64,000 nucleotides of DNA from Tropicibacter sp. R16_0 (GCF_017743935.1 NZ_JAGHRE010000004.1:248001-312000), one strand, 5' to 3'; shown: positions 17,536 to 26,181, counted from the first letter of the stretch. Numbers and translations: made by a program. The notes: generated by a model not told the origin, from the sequence alone.

Positions 17536-18132
17536 ATGAAACAGTTCGCTTTTGCCATTGCGGTGACCCTTGCCGCCCCGGCGGCCTGGGCAGCCGAAAA
17601 ACTGCCCCTGTCGGATATTTCGACCTATCTGAACGGTTTGAAAACCGTTCAGACCACGATGACCCAGATCAATGATGATGGGTCGCTGTCCACCGGGAAA
17701 CTGTGGCTTCAGCGTCCTGGCCGTATGCGGTTCGAATATGACCCGCCCGACAGCGCGGTCGTGGTGGCAAAGGGGGGGACGGTGATCATCCATGATCCCA
17801 AGTCGAACCAACCGCCCGAGCAATACCCGCTCAGCAAAACTCCGTTGTCGATCATTCTGGCGCGGAACGTCGATCTGGCGCGGGCTGGAATGGTTGTTGG
17901 GCACGACTTTGACGGCACATCCACCATCGTGTCGGCACAGGACCCGGAAAACCCGGATTATGGGCGGATCGATCTGCTGTTTACCGGTGATCCGGTCGAG
18001 CTGCGCAAATGGGTTGTGCACGATGGCGCAGGGTCACGGACCACGGTCATTCTGGGGCCGTTGATCAAGGGCAATAGCCTGAACCAGAACCTGTTCATCG
18101 ATGGGGAACCTGGCGTTTCATCAAATCGCTAG
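17536..18132 (+). CDS. lolA: Outer-membrane lipoprotein carrier protein LolA
   Basis: A 198-residue periplasmic chaperone that carries lipoproteins from the LolCDE complex to the outer membrane. Signal peptide MKQFAFAIAVTLAAPAAWA is followed by the LolA half-barrel, with TTMTQINDDGSLSTGKLWLQRPGRMRFEYDPP (about residues 38-70, the family hallmark including GKLW and RPGRMRFEY) and ILGPLIKGNSLN near the end. It lies 42 bases after ftsK, the usual ftsK-lolA pairing in this group. Confidence 0.94.
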   Translation: MKQFAFAIAVTLAAPAAWAAEKLPLSDISTYLNGLKTVQTTMTQINDDGSLSTGKLWLQRPGRMRFEYDPPDSAVVVAKGGTVIIHDPKSNQPPEQYPLSKTPLSIILARNVDLARAGMVVGHDFDGTSTIVSAQDPENPDYGRIDLLFTGDPVELRKWVVHDGAGSRTTVILGPLIKGNSLNQNLFIDGEPGVSSNR

Positions 18133-18140
18133 ATAGATCT

Positions 18141-18164
18141 GTGCCCCCGCGTTTGCAGGGGCAC
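18141..18164. terminator. Hairpin between convergent lolA and transglycosylase genes
   Basis: A 7-bp stem, GTGCCCC (18141-18147) with GGGGCAC (18158-18164), and a 10-nt loop in the 40-base gap between two convergent genes. Only a poor T-rich tail follows on either strand, so it is probably a weak bidirectional terminator. Confidence 0.45.
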
Positions 18165-18172
18165 CTTCATTC

Positions 18173-18763
18173 TCAGTATTTGAAACGTCCGCAGGTATTG
18201 AGCTGCTTGCGGTACATCTCGCCCCGCGCGGCGACTTGGTCGGCGGTGCGTAGAAGCCAGGATTTGCTCCGATAGGTGCCACGCGCATAGCCCGTGTGCC
18301 CATCGTGATAGGCCAGATACTGGTTGCGGGTGTCAGTCATGGCAATGCCGTTTCGTGAGTTGCTCTTGGCCATGTACCAGCCAATAAAGTCCGAAGCATC
18401 GCGCATCCGATCGCGGCGGGCACGGCGATTGCCAGTTTCCTTCTTGTACTGATCCCACGTGCCATCCAACGCTTGGCTATAGCCAAAGGCACTGCTCTGA
18501 CGGCCCATTGGCAGCACACCCAAAACGTATTTGTGCGGGGTGCGTGCGTCTGACCGATAGCGACTCTCTTGATAGATCGTCGCCATCTGGACGTGCACGG
18601 GCACGCCCCACTTGCGTTCCGTTTTCTTGAACGCCTTTATGTATTCCGGGCGCTGTTTGGCAATGCTGCAGGCATTGTCCAGATTGCGCGGAGGGGACTT
18701 CGACCCGCCGCCGCAAGCTGCCACCAGCAACACGACCATCAACACGCAAAGAGATCTGCTCAT
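18173..18763 (-). CDS. Lytic-transglycosylase (SLT-domain) lipoprotein
   Basis: A 196-residue protein with a lipoprotein signal (LCVLMVVLLVAACGGG, lipobox Cys about residue 17) and an SLT-type lysozyme fold: WGVPVHVQMATIYQESRYRS contains the catalytic Glu, and SAFGYSQALDGTWDQYKKET is the usual second motif. The tail has NQYLAYHDGHTGYARGTY. It should cleave peptidoglycan glycan strands at the periplasmic face. The position downstream of convergent lolA gives no functional link. Confidence 0.88.
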   Translation of the reverse strand: MSRSLCVLMVVLLVAACGGGSKSPPRNLDNACSIAKQRPEYIKAFKKTERKWGVPVHVQMATIYQESRYRSDARTPHKYVLGVLPMGRQSSAFGYSQALDGTWDQYKKETGNRRARRDRMRDASDFIGWYMAKSNSRNGIAMTDTRNQYLAYHDGHTGYARGTYRSKSWLLRTADQVAARGEMYRKQLNTCGRFKY

Positions 18764-18840
18764 CTGCCTCTTGCCTTTTTTGCAAGATATTAACCTATTT
18801 CAGAAGGCACGCAAATCACATTCGCGGGTGGATCGTCAGG

Positions 18841-19722
18841 TCACAGCACAAATGCCAAAACAACGGGCATCGCCAAAATCGACAACACCGTGGACGCCAC
18901 AGTCATCCCGGCAACCGAGTTGGAATCGGCCCCGAAACGCTCGGCCAGCAGATACGAGGTGACGGCGACTGGCGTTGCGAATTGCACGATCAGGACACCA
19001 GCGGCGACTTTGCCCAGCTCAAAAAACTCGGCCACGCCCCAGCCCAACCCGACACAGACGATCAGCTTGACAAGCGACAGGGCAATCGCAGGCCCGATGT
19101 TGCCGGGTGTCAGCCGGGCCACGGCCACGCCCAGGGTGATGAGCATCATCGGTACCGCCATCTGGCCCATCAGGCTCAACCCGTTGGTCAGAAAGGTTGG
19201 CGTCTCCCATCCTTGCCACAGGAACAGCGCACCCAGAATCGTCGCCCAGACCATCGGTTCACGCACGACCTTGCCGAACGAGCCCTGACCGGCGACCAGA
19301 TAGATGCCATAGGTGAATGACCACAGCGCAGTCACGGACAGAAATACCACGGCATATCCCAGCCCCGGATCGCCAAAGGCAAAGATGCAAAGGGGCAGGC
19401 CCAAATTGCCGGTATTGCCAAAGACCAAGGGCGACAAATACGTGCGCTGGTTCAAGCGCGTGAGTTTCACAAAAACCCAGAACACCACGGACAGCACCAG
19501 GTTGCCAACAACGGTCGCCAGTGTGAACACGCCCAGATCATCGCCCGAAATTTCGGTCTGCATCAGCGCTACAAAGATCAGGCTGGGTACGGCCAGCGTC
19601 ATGGCAAAGCGCGTGATGAACTGAATCCGGTATTCGAATCCCAGCTTCACCCAGGTAAATCCAACTGCGGCCAGCATAAAAACCGGGGCCACGATTTCCA
19701 GGACTGTCAAGGCAAGGTTCAC
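18841..19722 (-). CDS. AEC-family (auxin efflux carrier-like) transporter
   Basis: A 293-residue inner-membrane protein with about ten hydrophobic segments in two five-helix halves (LEIVAPVFMLAAVGFTWV near the start, GVLIVQFATPVAVTSYLLAERFG near the end, where ATPVAV is the conserved crossover motif). Bacterial AEC members export or import carboxylates or amino-acid-like compounds; the substrate here is unknown. GTG 19722 is chosen, since AGGG lies 9 bases upstream, over a TTG 27 bases further out. It is divergent from hspQ. Confidence 0.9.
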   Translation of the reverse strand: MNLALTVLEIVAPVFMLAAVGFTWVKLGFEYRIQFITRFAMTLAVPSLIFVALMQTEISGDDLGVFTLATVVGNLVLSVVFWVFVKLTRLNQRTYLSPLVFGNTGNLGLPLCIFAFGDPGLGYAVVFLSVTALWSFTYGIYLVAGQGSFGKVVREPMVWATILGALFLWQGWETPTFLTNGLSLMGQMAVPMMLITLGVAVARLTPGNIGPAIALSLVKLIVCVGLGWGVAEFFELGKVAAGVLIVQFATPVAVTSYLLAERFGADSNSVAGMTVASTVLSILAMPVVLAFVL

Positions 19723-19807
19723 AGACTGTTTCCCTAAATTTCGGTACAATTGTTGGACAAATGTGTCGCGTTAGGGGTAGTAACAGAACACGGGGGCTGA
19801 AACTGCA

Positions 19808-20134
19808 ATGCTAAAAACGCGCGCAAAATATCATTTGGGCCAAGTGGTTCGCCATAAGCGTCATCCGTTTCGCGGAGTGATTTTTGATGTCGATCCGGAA
19901 TTCGCCAACACCGAGGAATGGTATCAGGCGATTCCAGAAGACAGCCGACCGCTGAAGGACCAGCCGTTTTATCACCTTTTGGCTGAAAACGACCAAAGCT
20001 ATTACGTTGCATACGTGTCTGAACAGAACCTTGTTGCGGATTATTCCGGCGAGCCGGTGGATCATCCGGACATTCCCGACATGTTCGGACCATTTCAAGA
20101 CGGCGCGTATCCGCTTCACTTTCAGTTGAATTGA
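19808..20134 (+). CDS. hspQ: Heat shock protein HspQ
   Basis: A 108-residue HspQ/YccV-like small protein. In E. coli it binds hemimethylated DNA and acts as a specificity enhancer for Lon. The conserved motifs are YHLGQVVRHKRHPFRGVIFDVDPEF, split here around residues 8-32, then PFYHLLAENDQSYYVAYVSEQNL. The C-terminus is the short acidic-aromatic tail usual for the family. A sigma-32 promoter is expected in the 85-base divergent gap, but I could not identify one with confidence. Confidence 0.93.
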   Translation: MLKTRAKYHLGQVVRHKRHPFRGVIFDVDPEFANTEEWYQAIPEDSRPLKDQPFYHLLAENDQSYYVAYVSEQNLVADYSGEPVDHPDIPDMFGPFQDGAYPLHFQLN

Positions 20135-20169
20135 GGTGTCCCGCCCGTGACCGGGCGAGACGGACCTGA

Positions 20170-21747
20170 TCAATAGCCCAAAGCACACCCATCCTTGCGG
20201 GGATCGCTGGCACCTTCCAGGACGCCATCGTCGCGGATGCGGATGGCCTGAGCACCGCCGATGGCGGTGTCGGGGATGACGACGCTGTGCCCCATGTCTG
20301 CCAATTCCTGCCGCACCTGATCGCTGTATCCACGCTCGACCTTGGTCACTGCGCCATCCGCAAAGGCGCGCGGGGCGTCTATGGCCTGTTGCAGGTCCAT
20401 CCCAAAATCGACCAGATTGCTGAGGAACCGGGCATGTCCGTTGGGTTGATAGGCGCCGCCCATGACCCCAAACGGCATGGTGACGCGCCCGTTTTCCGCC
20501 AGCATCCCGGGAATGATCGTGTGCATCGGGCGCTTTCCGCCACCCAGTTCGTTGGGGTGTCCGGGCTGCAAGGTGAAACCTGCGCCGCGGTTTTGCAGCA
20601 AGATCCCAAACTTATCAGACGCGATACCGGATCCGAAGCCGTGGAAGATCGAGTAGATCAATGAAACAGCCATGCCATCCCGATCAACAACCGTGATGTA
20701 AATCGTGTCCTTGTGCACGGCTTCGCTGATGTCCGCAGGGGCGGCCATTGCGCGGTTCGGATCAATCAGGGCGGCCAGCTTCTTTGCCGTATCCATGGAC
20801 AGCATGTGGTCCAGACGTGACGTGTGATCGGGGTCGGCGATAAAGCGGTTGCGGGCGTCATAGGCCAGTTTTGCGGCCTCTGCCTCAATATGTGCGCGTT
20901 CGGTTCCCAGCGGTTCCATACCTGCGATGTCAAACTGGCTGAGGATATTGAGCATCAAAATCGCCGTTGCGCCTTGGCCGTTAGGCGGATGCTCAATCAG
21001 GTCCGTGCCCTTGTAAGCACCGCTGATCGGCGCGGCGGACAGGTCACATGTGGCCGCAAAATCCGCATCGGTGTGGACTCCGCCAACCGCCTGAAGGGCT
21101 GCGACCATATCATCGGCGATCTCTCCGGTATAAAACGCATCGCGCCCCTGTTGAGCGAGGCGGCGCAAAACTTCGGCCTGTCCCGGAGCGCGAAAGATCT
21201 CTCCGCGTTGGAAAGGGGCGCCATTTGACAGGTATTTTGCACGCGCGCTGCCCTGCAACGTGTCGGCATCATTGGCCCAGTCGAAAGCCACGCGTGCCGC
21301 CACAGGAACGCCGCGCTCGGCATAGTGAATTGCTGGTTGCAGAATGGCGTCCAAGCCCAGAGTGCCAACGGTTTCAGACAGGTGGCAAAACGCATCAATT
21401 GCGCGTGGAATGGTCACGGCATCCGGGCTGGTGAGGGGGATGGCACTTTGCCCTGCATCCCGCAGACGATCCGCCGACGCCCCGGCAGGCGCATGGCCCG
21501 AGCCGTTCAGGGCGTGGACCTTGCCGGATTTGGGGTCTGAGTACAAAACAAAGCAATCCCCGCCGATCCCCGTCATCTGTGGTTCGCAGATACCAAGGAC
21601 AATCGCGCCGGCAATGGCCGCATCCATGGCGTTGCCGCCGCGCTTGAGCGTGTCGATGGCCACCTGAGCCCCGAGGGGGTGCGATGTTGCACACATCCCG
21701 TTTGTCGCCAGAACCTCGGACCGGCCAGGCATGTGAAAATCACGCAT
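20170..21747 (-). CDS. ggt: Gamma-glutamyltransferase family protein
   Basis: A 525-residue member of the gamma-glutamyltranspeptidase Ntn-hydrolase family, which hydrolyses or transfers gamma-glutamyl groups (for example from glutathione). The predicted autocatalytic Thr348 lies in HKDTIYITVVDRDG, aligned to the E. coli cleavage site. Other motifs: GGNAMDAAIAG, QMTGIGGDCF, GRVTMPFGVMGG and DAPRAF. There is no signal peptide, so unlike the periplasmic E. coli enzyme this one is probably cytoplasmic, as in many roseobacter paralogues. The exact substrate is uncertain. It is convergent with hspQ. Confidence 0.9.
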   Translation of the reverse strand: MRDFHMPGRSEVLATNGMCATSHPLGAQVAIDTLKRGGNAMDAAIAGAIVLGICEPQMTGIGGDCFVLYSDPKSGKVHALNGSGHAPAGASADRLRDAGQSAIPLTSPDAVTIPRAIDAFCHLSETVGTLGLDAILQPAIHYAERGVPVAARVAFDWANDADTLQGSARAKYLSNGAPFQRGEIFRAPGQAEVLRRLAQQGRDAFYTGEIADDMVAALQAVGGVHTDADFAATCDLSAAPISGAYKGTDLIEHPPNGQGATAILMLNILSQFDIAGMEPLGTERAHIEAEAAKLAYDARNRFIADPDHTSRLDHMLSMDTAKKLAALIDPNRAMAAPADISEAVHKDTIYITVVDRDGMAVSLIYSIFHGFGSGIASDKFGILLQNRGAGFTLQPGHPNELGGGKRPMHTIIPGMLAENGRVTMPFGVMGGAYQPNGHARFLSNLVDFGMDLQQAIDAPRAFADGAVTKVERGYSDQVRQELADMGHSVVIPDTAIGGAQAIRIRDDGVLEGASDPRKDGCALGY

Positions 21748-21966
21748 GTTTGGATCTCCCTTCTCTCGGGCACGACATTAAATCGCGCGCGGCGAAGGTC
21801 AATCACGCTGACATTTTATTGGGGGGATAGTCCTCGGTGTCGCGCACTGGGTGGGGGCTGTTACGCGCAACACCGAGGGAAGCCAATTTGCAGCTACGAC
21901 TCTGTTATGCTGGCGGTTTGCGGCGCGAGTGCGGAGCGATTAAGGCGTTATTGTGGCGCGCGGCTT

Positions 21967-22407
21967 TCAGGTCAGGTCAAACCCCATGGACAAGCGATTG
22001 TGACCATTCAGCCGATCATAGCGAATGTCGCTGGTTAGTTGTCGGATCAGGAACCAACCGAATCCCCCTTCGGGCAGGTCTTGTTTGTTCTCGGTGATGA
22101 TCGCCGGGGCCCCTTCGGGCAACTCACTGGAGGGCAGGGGCACACCCTTGTCGGATATCCTGATGTCCAGGCGGCTTTGCTGGAAGGAACAGATCACCCG
22201 AATTTGACCGGGTTCCACACCTGCATAGGCGTGTTCCACGATGTTGTTGATGGCTTCTGCCAGGGCAATCTCGATATCGCCGGCGGTTTCTTCGGATACA
22301 CCTTGCAGCCGCAGTTCCTGCGCAACTGCGCAGATTCCACTGCGCGCTTCCAGCTCGGTTGCTCGAAAGGATAAGGCAAATTTGCCTCGCTTCCCAGTTT
22401 CGGTCAC
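21967..22407 (-). CDS. RsbW/SpoIIAB-like anti-sigma serine kinase
   Basis: A 146-residue GHKL ATPase domain. The N-box is IALAEAINNIVEHAY and the G-box region is RISDKGVPLP and EGGFGWFLIRQLTSDIRY. These are hallmarks of HATPase_c_2 anti-sigma-factor kinases, which phosphorylate a STAS anti-anti-sigma partner. The STAS gene lies 24 bases upstream on the same strand, so the two form a partner-switching pair. GTG 22407 is the start, with GGAGG upstream. No sigma factor or PP2C phosphatase is adjacent. Confidence 0.9.
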   Translation of the reverse strand: MTETGKRGKFALSFRATELEARSGICAVAQELRLQGVSEETAGDIEIALAEAINNIVEHAYAGVEPGQIRVICSFQQSRLDIRISDKGVPLPSSELPEGAPAIITENKQDLPEGGFGWFLIRQLTSDIRYDRLNGHNRLSMGFDLT

Positions 22408-22431
22408 GGTGCCGCCTCCGATCCGTTTGAA

Positions 22432-22773
22432 TTAATGGTCTGCGGTAGCTGCCAGAGCGTCGTCCAAAGACGGAAAAAGGTTGAACACGGTATCCATGCG
22501 CGTCAGGCGAAAGACCTTGTCGACCACGGGGGTCAGGCCGGCCAGGTCCAGAGAGCGGTTTGCCTCCAGCTGCTTCATCGAAGCAACAATCGCGCCAAGG
22601 CCGCTGGAATCGATGAACGTCACCGTGGACAAGTCCAGAATGACCCGATCTGGCCCGCCTTCGGTTTCGGTACGCATGTCTTCCTTGAACTGGATGGCCA
22701 TCGCGGCGTCAATGCGATCCGCGTTCACGGTGATGATCCGCGCGTGATCGGTTACGGTGCTTGTCAGGCTCAT
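22432..22773 (-). CDS. STAS-domain anti-anti-sigma factor
   Basis: A 113-residue STAS protein of the RsbV/SpoIIAA type. The phosphorylatable serine lies in FIDSSGLGAIVASMK (about residues 54-68), preceded by VILDLSTV. When unphosphorylated it should bind the adjacent ATPase and free its client. It is first in a two-gene operon with the kinase-like protein; GAGGA precedes the ATG. It is divergent from the thiolase gene, 93 bases away. Confidence 0.92.
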   Translation of the reverse strand: MSLTSTVTDHARIITVNADRIDAAMAIQFKEDMRTETEGGPDRVILDLSTVTFIDSSGLGAIVASMKQLEANRSLDLAGLTPVVDKVFRLTRMDTVFNLFPSLDDALAATADH

Positions 22774-22866
22774 GACTATTCCTCAGGTGGCGTTTGTCGT
22801 GGCCGTAGGTTAAGTGACAATTCTTACCAATCAGTATTCATGATCAGGACTTTAGAGGAGGAGTTC

Positions 22867-24039
22867 ATGAAAGAGGTTGTCATCGCCGGGGCCGCACGTA
22901 CGCCAATGGGTGGTTTTCAGGGCGCATTTGACGGTGTCGAGGCTGCAGAACTGGGCGGAGCAGCGATTCGCGCCGCCTTGTCCGGGGCCGGAGCAGATAC
23001 GGTGGACGAGGTTTTGATGGGCTGCGTTCTGCCAGCAGGGCAGGGGCAGGCGCCCGCGCGGCAGGCCGGATTTGCCGGGGGCTTGGGCGAAGAGGTGCCA
23101 GCGACAACCCTGAACAAGATGTGCGGATCGGGCATGAAGGCGGCGATGATGGCCTTTGATCAGATCGCTTTGGGCCACGCCGACACGATGATCGCGGGCG
23201 GGATGGAAAGCATGTCCAATGCGCCTTATCTGTTGCCAAAAATGCGCGGCGGCGCCCGCATTGGCCATGGTCAGGTGATCGATCATATGTTCCTCGACGG
23301 GCTCGAGGATGCCTATGACAAGGGCCGCCTGATGGGTACCTTTGCCGAGGACTGCGCCGAAACCTATCAGTTCACCCGTGAGGCGCAGGACGAATATGCG
23401 CTCAAGTCCCTCTCGAATGCACTCGAGGCGCAAGACAGCGGCGCGTTCGAAGGGGAAATCGCGCCCATGACACTCAAATCTCGCAAGGGAGAAGTGATCG
23501 TCGACGCAGATGAGCAGCCCAAATCGGCACGTCCCGACAAGATCCCAACGCTGAAACCGGCCTTTCGCAAGGATGGGACGGTGACCGCGGCCAACGCCTC
23601 TTCGATTTCGGATGGCGCGGCGGCGCTGGTGCTGGCCTCAGCCGAGGCGGCTGAGGAGCGGGGCCTCACCATCCGTGCGCGCATCCTGGGTCATGCCAGC
23701 CACGCTCAGGCGCCCGGCCTGTTCACGACGGCACCGGTCCCGGCCGCGCAAAAGCTGCTCGATCGTTTGGGTTGGACGACCGACGACGTCGATCTGTGGG
23801 AGGTCAACGAAGCCTTTGCTGTGGTTCCGATGGCGTTCATGCGTGAAATGGGTCTTTCGCGCGACAAGGTGAATGTGAATGGCGGCGCCTGCGCGCTGGG
23901 CCACCCGATTGGTGCCTCGGGCGCGCGGATCATGGTCACGCTACTGAACGCTCTGGAAAAGCGCGGTCTCAAGCGTGGGATCGCAGCGATTTGCATCGGG
24001 GGCGGAGAAGGCACGGCGATTGCGATCGAGCGGGTTTGA
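22867..24039 (+). CDS. Acetyl-CoA C-acetyltransferase (thiolase)
   Basis: A 390-residue thiolase, condensing or cleaving acetoacetyl-CoA. Nucleophile Cys86 is in TTLNKMCGSGMKAAM, the catalytic His in VNEAFAVVPMAFM and the second Cys in GGACALGHPIGASGARI. The size and motifs fit the biosynthetic AtoB/PhaA class (fatty-acid, PHB or ethylmalonyl-CoA supply) rather than long-chain FadA; the choice is by resemblance only. ATG 22867 has GAGGAG nearby. It is not followed by phaB, so the pathway is undefined. Confidence 0.93.
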   Translation: MKEVVIAGAARTPMGGFQGAFDGVEAAELGGAAIRAALSGAGADTVDEVLMGCVLPAGQGQAPARQAGFAGGLGEEVPATTLNKMCGSGMKAAMMAFDQIALGHADTMIAGGMESMSNAPYLLPKMRGGARIGHGQVIDHMFLDGLEDAYDKGRLMGTFAEDCAETYQFTREAQDEYALKSLSNALEAQDSGAFEGEIAPMTLKSRKGEVIVDADEQPKSARPDKIPTLKPAFRKDGTVTAANASSISDGAAALVLASAEAAEERGLTIRARILGHASHAQAPGLFTTAPVPAAQKLLDRLGWTTDDVDLWEVNEAFAVVPMAFMREMGLSRDKVNVNGGACALGHPIGASGARIMVTLLNALEKRGLKRGIAAICIGGGEGTAIAIERV

Positions 24040-24134
24040 CCCTTCTTCTCGTTTCAAATACGGCGGGGGTGAATTGAGCCTTTGGCTCAAGAGGGGGCAG
24101 CGCCCCCCGACCCCCTTCAAAAGCGGAGCACGAC

Positions 24135-24587
24135 ATGCGCGCGAATTATGACACTCTGGCCACCACAATCGCCTCTCTGACCGAGGGCGAAACAGACGAG
24201 GTCGCCCTGATGGCCACGGTGACTTGCGAGGTGCACCATTCGGACGATCGGTTCGATTGGACAGGCTTTTACCGCGTGACCGAGCCCGAGTTGCTCAAGA
24301 TCGGACCGTATCAGGGCGGTCACGGGTGCCTGGTCATCCCGTTTGCGCGGGGTGTCTGCGGGGCGGCCGCGCGGACGGGCGAGGTTCAGCTGGTTCCGGA
24401 TGTCGAGGCGTTTCCGGGCCACATCGCATGTGCCACCTCGACCCGGTCCGAACTGGTGCTGCCAGTCCACAACGCCAAGGGCGAGGTGATAGCCGTCTTT
24501 GATATCGACAGCGATCAGCCGGATGCCTTCACCCAAGAAGATGCAGATGCCCTGACATCTATCCTGTCACAGGTATTTGCCCGCTAG
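24135..24587 (+). CDS. msrC: Free methionine-(R)-sulfoxide reductase (GAF domain)
   Basis: A 150-residue single-GAF-domain protein matching fRMsr, which reduces free Met-(R)-sulfoxide. The three redox cysteines are Cys65 (GGHGCLVIPF), Cys75 (RGVCGAAAR) and Cys99 (GHIACATSTRSE), with the same 10 and 24 spacing as the E. coli enzyme, where the last is the nucleophile. The WTGFYR and ELVLPV motifs fit too. The 3' end overlaps the convergent DUF1294 gene by 21 bases. Confidence 0.93.
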   Translation: MRANYDTLATTIASLTEGETDEVALMATVTCEVHHSDDRFDWTGFYRVTEPELLKIGPYQGGHGCLVIPFARGVCGAAARTGEVQLVPDVEAFPGHIACATSTRSELVLPVHNAKGEVIAVFDIDSDQPDAFTQEDADALTSILSQVFAR

Positions 24588-24854
24588 AATCACGCCCGCA
24601 GTGATCTGAAACAACAGAATCGAAAGCAGCCATCGTGAAAATGGCTGCTTTTTTGTTTTGTGCCGGAACAGCCAGCGCGCCAGATACGCCGCCGGAGAGC
24701 CGCCCAAAACCGCCAACCACAGCAGAAAGTGTTCTGGAACGCGGCGCCACTTCCAACGCGCGCACAGCTTGTCCCAGGCAAAAAGCACCAGGGTCAAGCC
24801 ATTGACGGCCCAGACATAAATGATGGCGTTCCAGAGGAGTGAGTTCTGTTCCAT
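24567..24854 (-). CDS. DUF1294 small membrane protein
   Basis: A 95-residue inner-membrane protein with hydrophobic segments around residues 10-28, 43-60 and 75-92. The signature LFAWDKLCARWKWRRVPEHFLLWLA is split across the first loop, followed by GGSPAAYLARWLFRHKTKK, which is typical of DUF1294. Function is unknown. Start ATG 24854 (MEQNSLLWN); an upstream start would add four residues. It overlaps msrC at the 3' end and faces the XRE-cupin regulator gene across a 128-base divergent promoter region. Confidence 0.82.
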   Translation of the reverse strand: MEQNSLLWNAIIYVWAVNGLTLVLFAWDKLCARWKWRRVPEHFLLWLAVLGGSPAAYLARWLFRHKTKKQPFSRWLLSILLFQITAGVILAGKYL

Positions 24855-24896
24855 GTGCCCGCACACATGAGGCAGCAGTCAGAAAGTTTCAACACC

Positions 24897-24971
24897 CATG
24901 AAAAAACGTTTGGAATTTTCATGAGAATCTGTGATCGTGAAAATCGAGATGAAAATTTCACGAACCGTGAA
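24897..24971. promoter_or_regulatory. Clustered GTGAAA-type inverted repeats (putative operator)
   Basis: Two inverted repeats and an extra half-site lie between the divergent DUF1294 and XRE-cupin genes: CATGAAAA (24897-24904) / TTTTCATG (24916-24923); GTGAAA (24937-24942) / TTTCAC (24956-24961); and a lone CGTGAAAG (24965-24972). The repeated TGAAA word in both orientations is the kind of site an XRE-family regulator would use for autoregulation. Confidence 0.5.
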
Positions 24972-24982
24972 AGGAGCAATTG

Positions 24983-25552
24983 GTGAACACCCAGGCCCCA
25001 CAAAGCGCAACCTTGGGCGCCGATATTCGCGCGCTGCGCAAGGCGCGGGGGTTGACGCTCAGCGAGATTGCCGGGCGGCTGGGGCGCTCTGTCGGGTGGT
25101 TCAGCCAGGTCGAGCGGGACATGTCCGACCCTTCGATCTCGGACTTGCGGCAAATCGCAGAATGTCTTGGCGTTCCGATGTCGATGCTGTTTGCGCATTC
25201 TGCGGCTCCCGCGAACGAGCAGGGATATGTGGTGCGCGCAGGCTCGCGCCGCCCGATGGGTGCAGGTGACGAGGGGTTGGTCGAAGAGCTGCTTTCGCCC
25301 GATCTGACCGACGATTTCGAAATGGTGCATTCCACCTTTCGCCCAATGTCCAGAATGCAGAAGCCGGCCAATCGCCCGACGCAAGAAGTCGGCTATATGG
25401 TGTCGGGCCGTCTGGACCTGATGATCGGGGACCGCACATTCACCGTCGGTCCAGGCGACAGTTTCCGCATCAAACACGAGCCCTATCAATGGTCCAACCC
25501 CTATGACGAGCCTGCCGTGGCCGTCTGGGTCATCGCGCCCCCGGTGTACTGA
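24983..25552 (+). CDS. XRE-cupin transcriptional regulator
   Basis: A 189-residue regulator with an N-terminal helix-turn-helix of the Cro/C1 type (about residues 12-66: IRALRKARGLTLSEIAGRLG, SVGWFSQVERDMSDPSIS) and a C-terminal cupin sensor (about 105-188: EVGYMVSGRLDLMIGDR, VGPGDSFRIKHEPYQWSN). Proteins of this build often control amino-acid, polyamine or amine catabolism and bind the substrate in the cupin. GTG 24983 is preceded by AAGGAG. The stop is fused to the next ATG (TGATG), so the exporter gene is co-translated. Confidence 0.9.
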   Translation: MNTQAPQSATLGADIRALRKARGLTLSEIAGRLGRSVGWFSQVERDMSDPSISDLRQIAECLGVPMSMLFAHSAAPANEQGYVVRAGSRRPMGAGDEGLVEELLSPDLTDDFEMVHSTFRPMSRMQKPANRPTQEVGYMVSGRLDLMIGDRTFTVGPGDSFRIKHEPYQWSNPYDEPAVAVWVIAPPVY

Positions 25553-26181
25553 TGAGCTTTGAGGCGTGGACCATATTCGCGTTGTTCTGGCTGGTCTTTG
25601 TGACCACGCCGGGACCAAACGCGGTGAATTGCATTTCCAACGGGATGAGCCTGCCGTTTGCGCGGGCCATGGTCGGAGTGCTGGCGATCCTCACGCAGGC
25701 CTGTGCGTTTCTGGTCCTCTCTGCACTCGGGGTCACTGCCCTGATCGCCACTTCTCCGACCGCCTTTTTTGTGGCCAAGCTGATCGGCGCGGGTTTCCTG
25801 ATCTACCTGGGCATCCGCGGCTGGATCAACGCCAGCAAACCCGCGCCCTCCGAAGTGCGCCCGGCGCGGCAGGTCTATCTGCACGCTTTGGCCGTGGCGA
25901 CGATCAACCCCAAGAGCGTCGCGGGCTATCTTGCGGCGTTTTCGCAGTTCGTGCAGCCGGATGTGCCGATCTGGGGCCAGATGACCGTGATCATGCCAAC
26001 CGCATTGGCGCTCACCGCACTCAGCTACACGGGGTTTACCCTGCTCGGTGCGATCATGGGACGGGCCGCATTGGGGGCCGTTTTCAACACAACCGTGCGC
26101 CGTGTGATGGCCGTCTGTTTTGTCGCTTATGGGGTGCTGTTGGGGGCCAGTGGCACGCCACAAACGGGAGGGGCACGATGA
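25552..26181 (+). CDS. LysE-family exporter
   Basis: A 209-residue inner-membrane protein of the LysE/RhtB family with five to six hydrophobic helices and the family signature TTPGPNAVNCISNGMS (about residues 20-35), plus GFLIYLGIRGWI. Members export amino acids or small amines. It starts inside the stop of the XRE-cupin regulator and overlaps the GFA gene by four bases, so regulator, exporter and GFA protein form one operon. The substrate may be the effector of that regulator; it cannot be named from sequence. Confidence 0.9.
   Translation: MSFEAWTIFALFWLVFVTTPGPNAVNCISNGMSLPFARAMVGVLAILTQACAFLVLSALGVTALIATSPTAFFVAKLIGAGFLIYLGIRGWINASKPAPSEVRPARQVYLHALAVATINPKSVAGYLAAFSQFVQPDVPIWGQMTVIMPTALALTALSYTGFTLLGAIMGRAALGAVFNTTVRRVMAVCFVAYGVLLGASGTPQTGGAR

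Noticed and set aside
20137-20160. CGCCCG-TGAC-CGGGCG hairpin between hspQ and ggt
   Set aside because: Short stem without a T-tail in a 35-base convergent gap; it may help termination but is not supported enough to list.
21832-21878. Hairpin CCTCGGTGT / ACACCGAGG between ggt and the anti-sigma kinase gene
   Set aside because: Nine pairs with a long 29-base loop and no T-tract on either strand; too weak to call a terminator or regulatory RNA.
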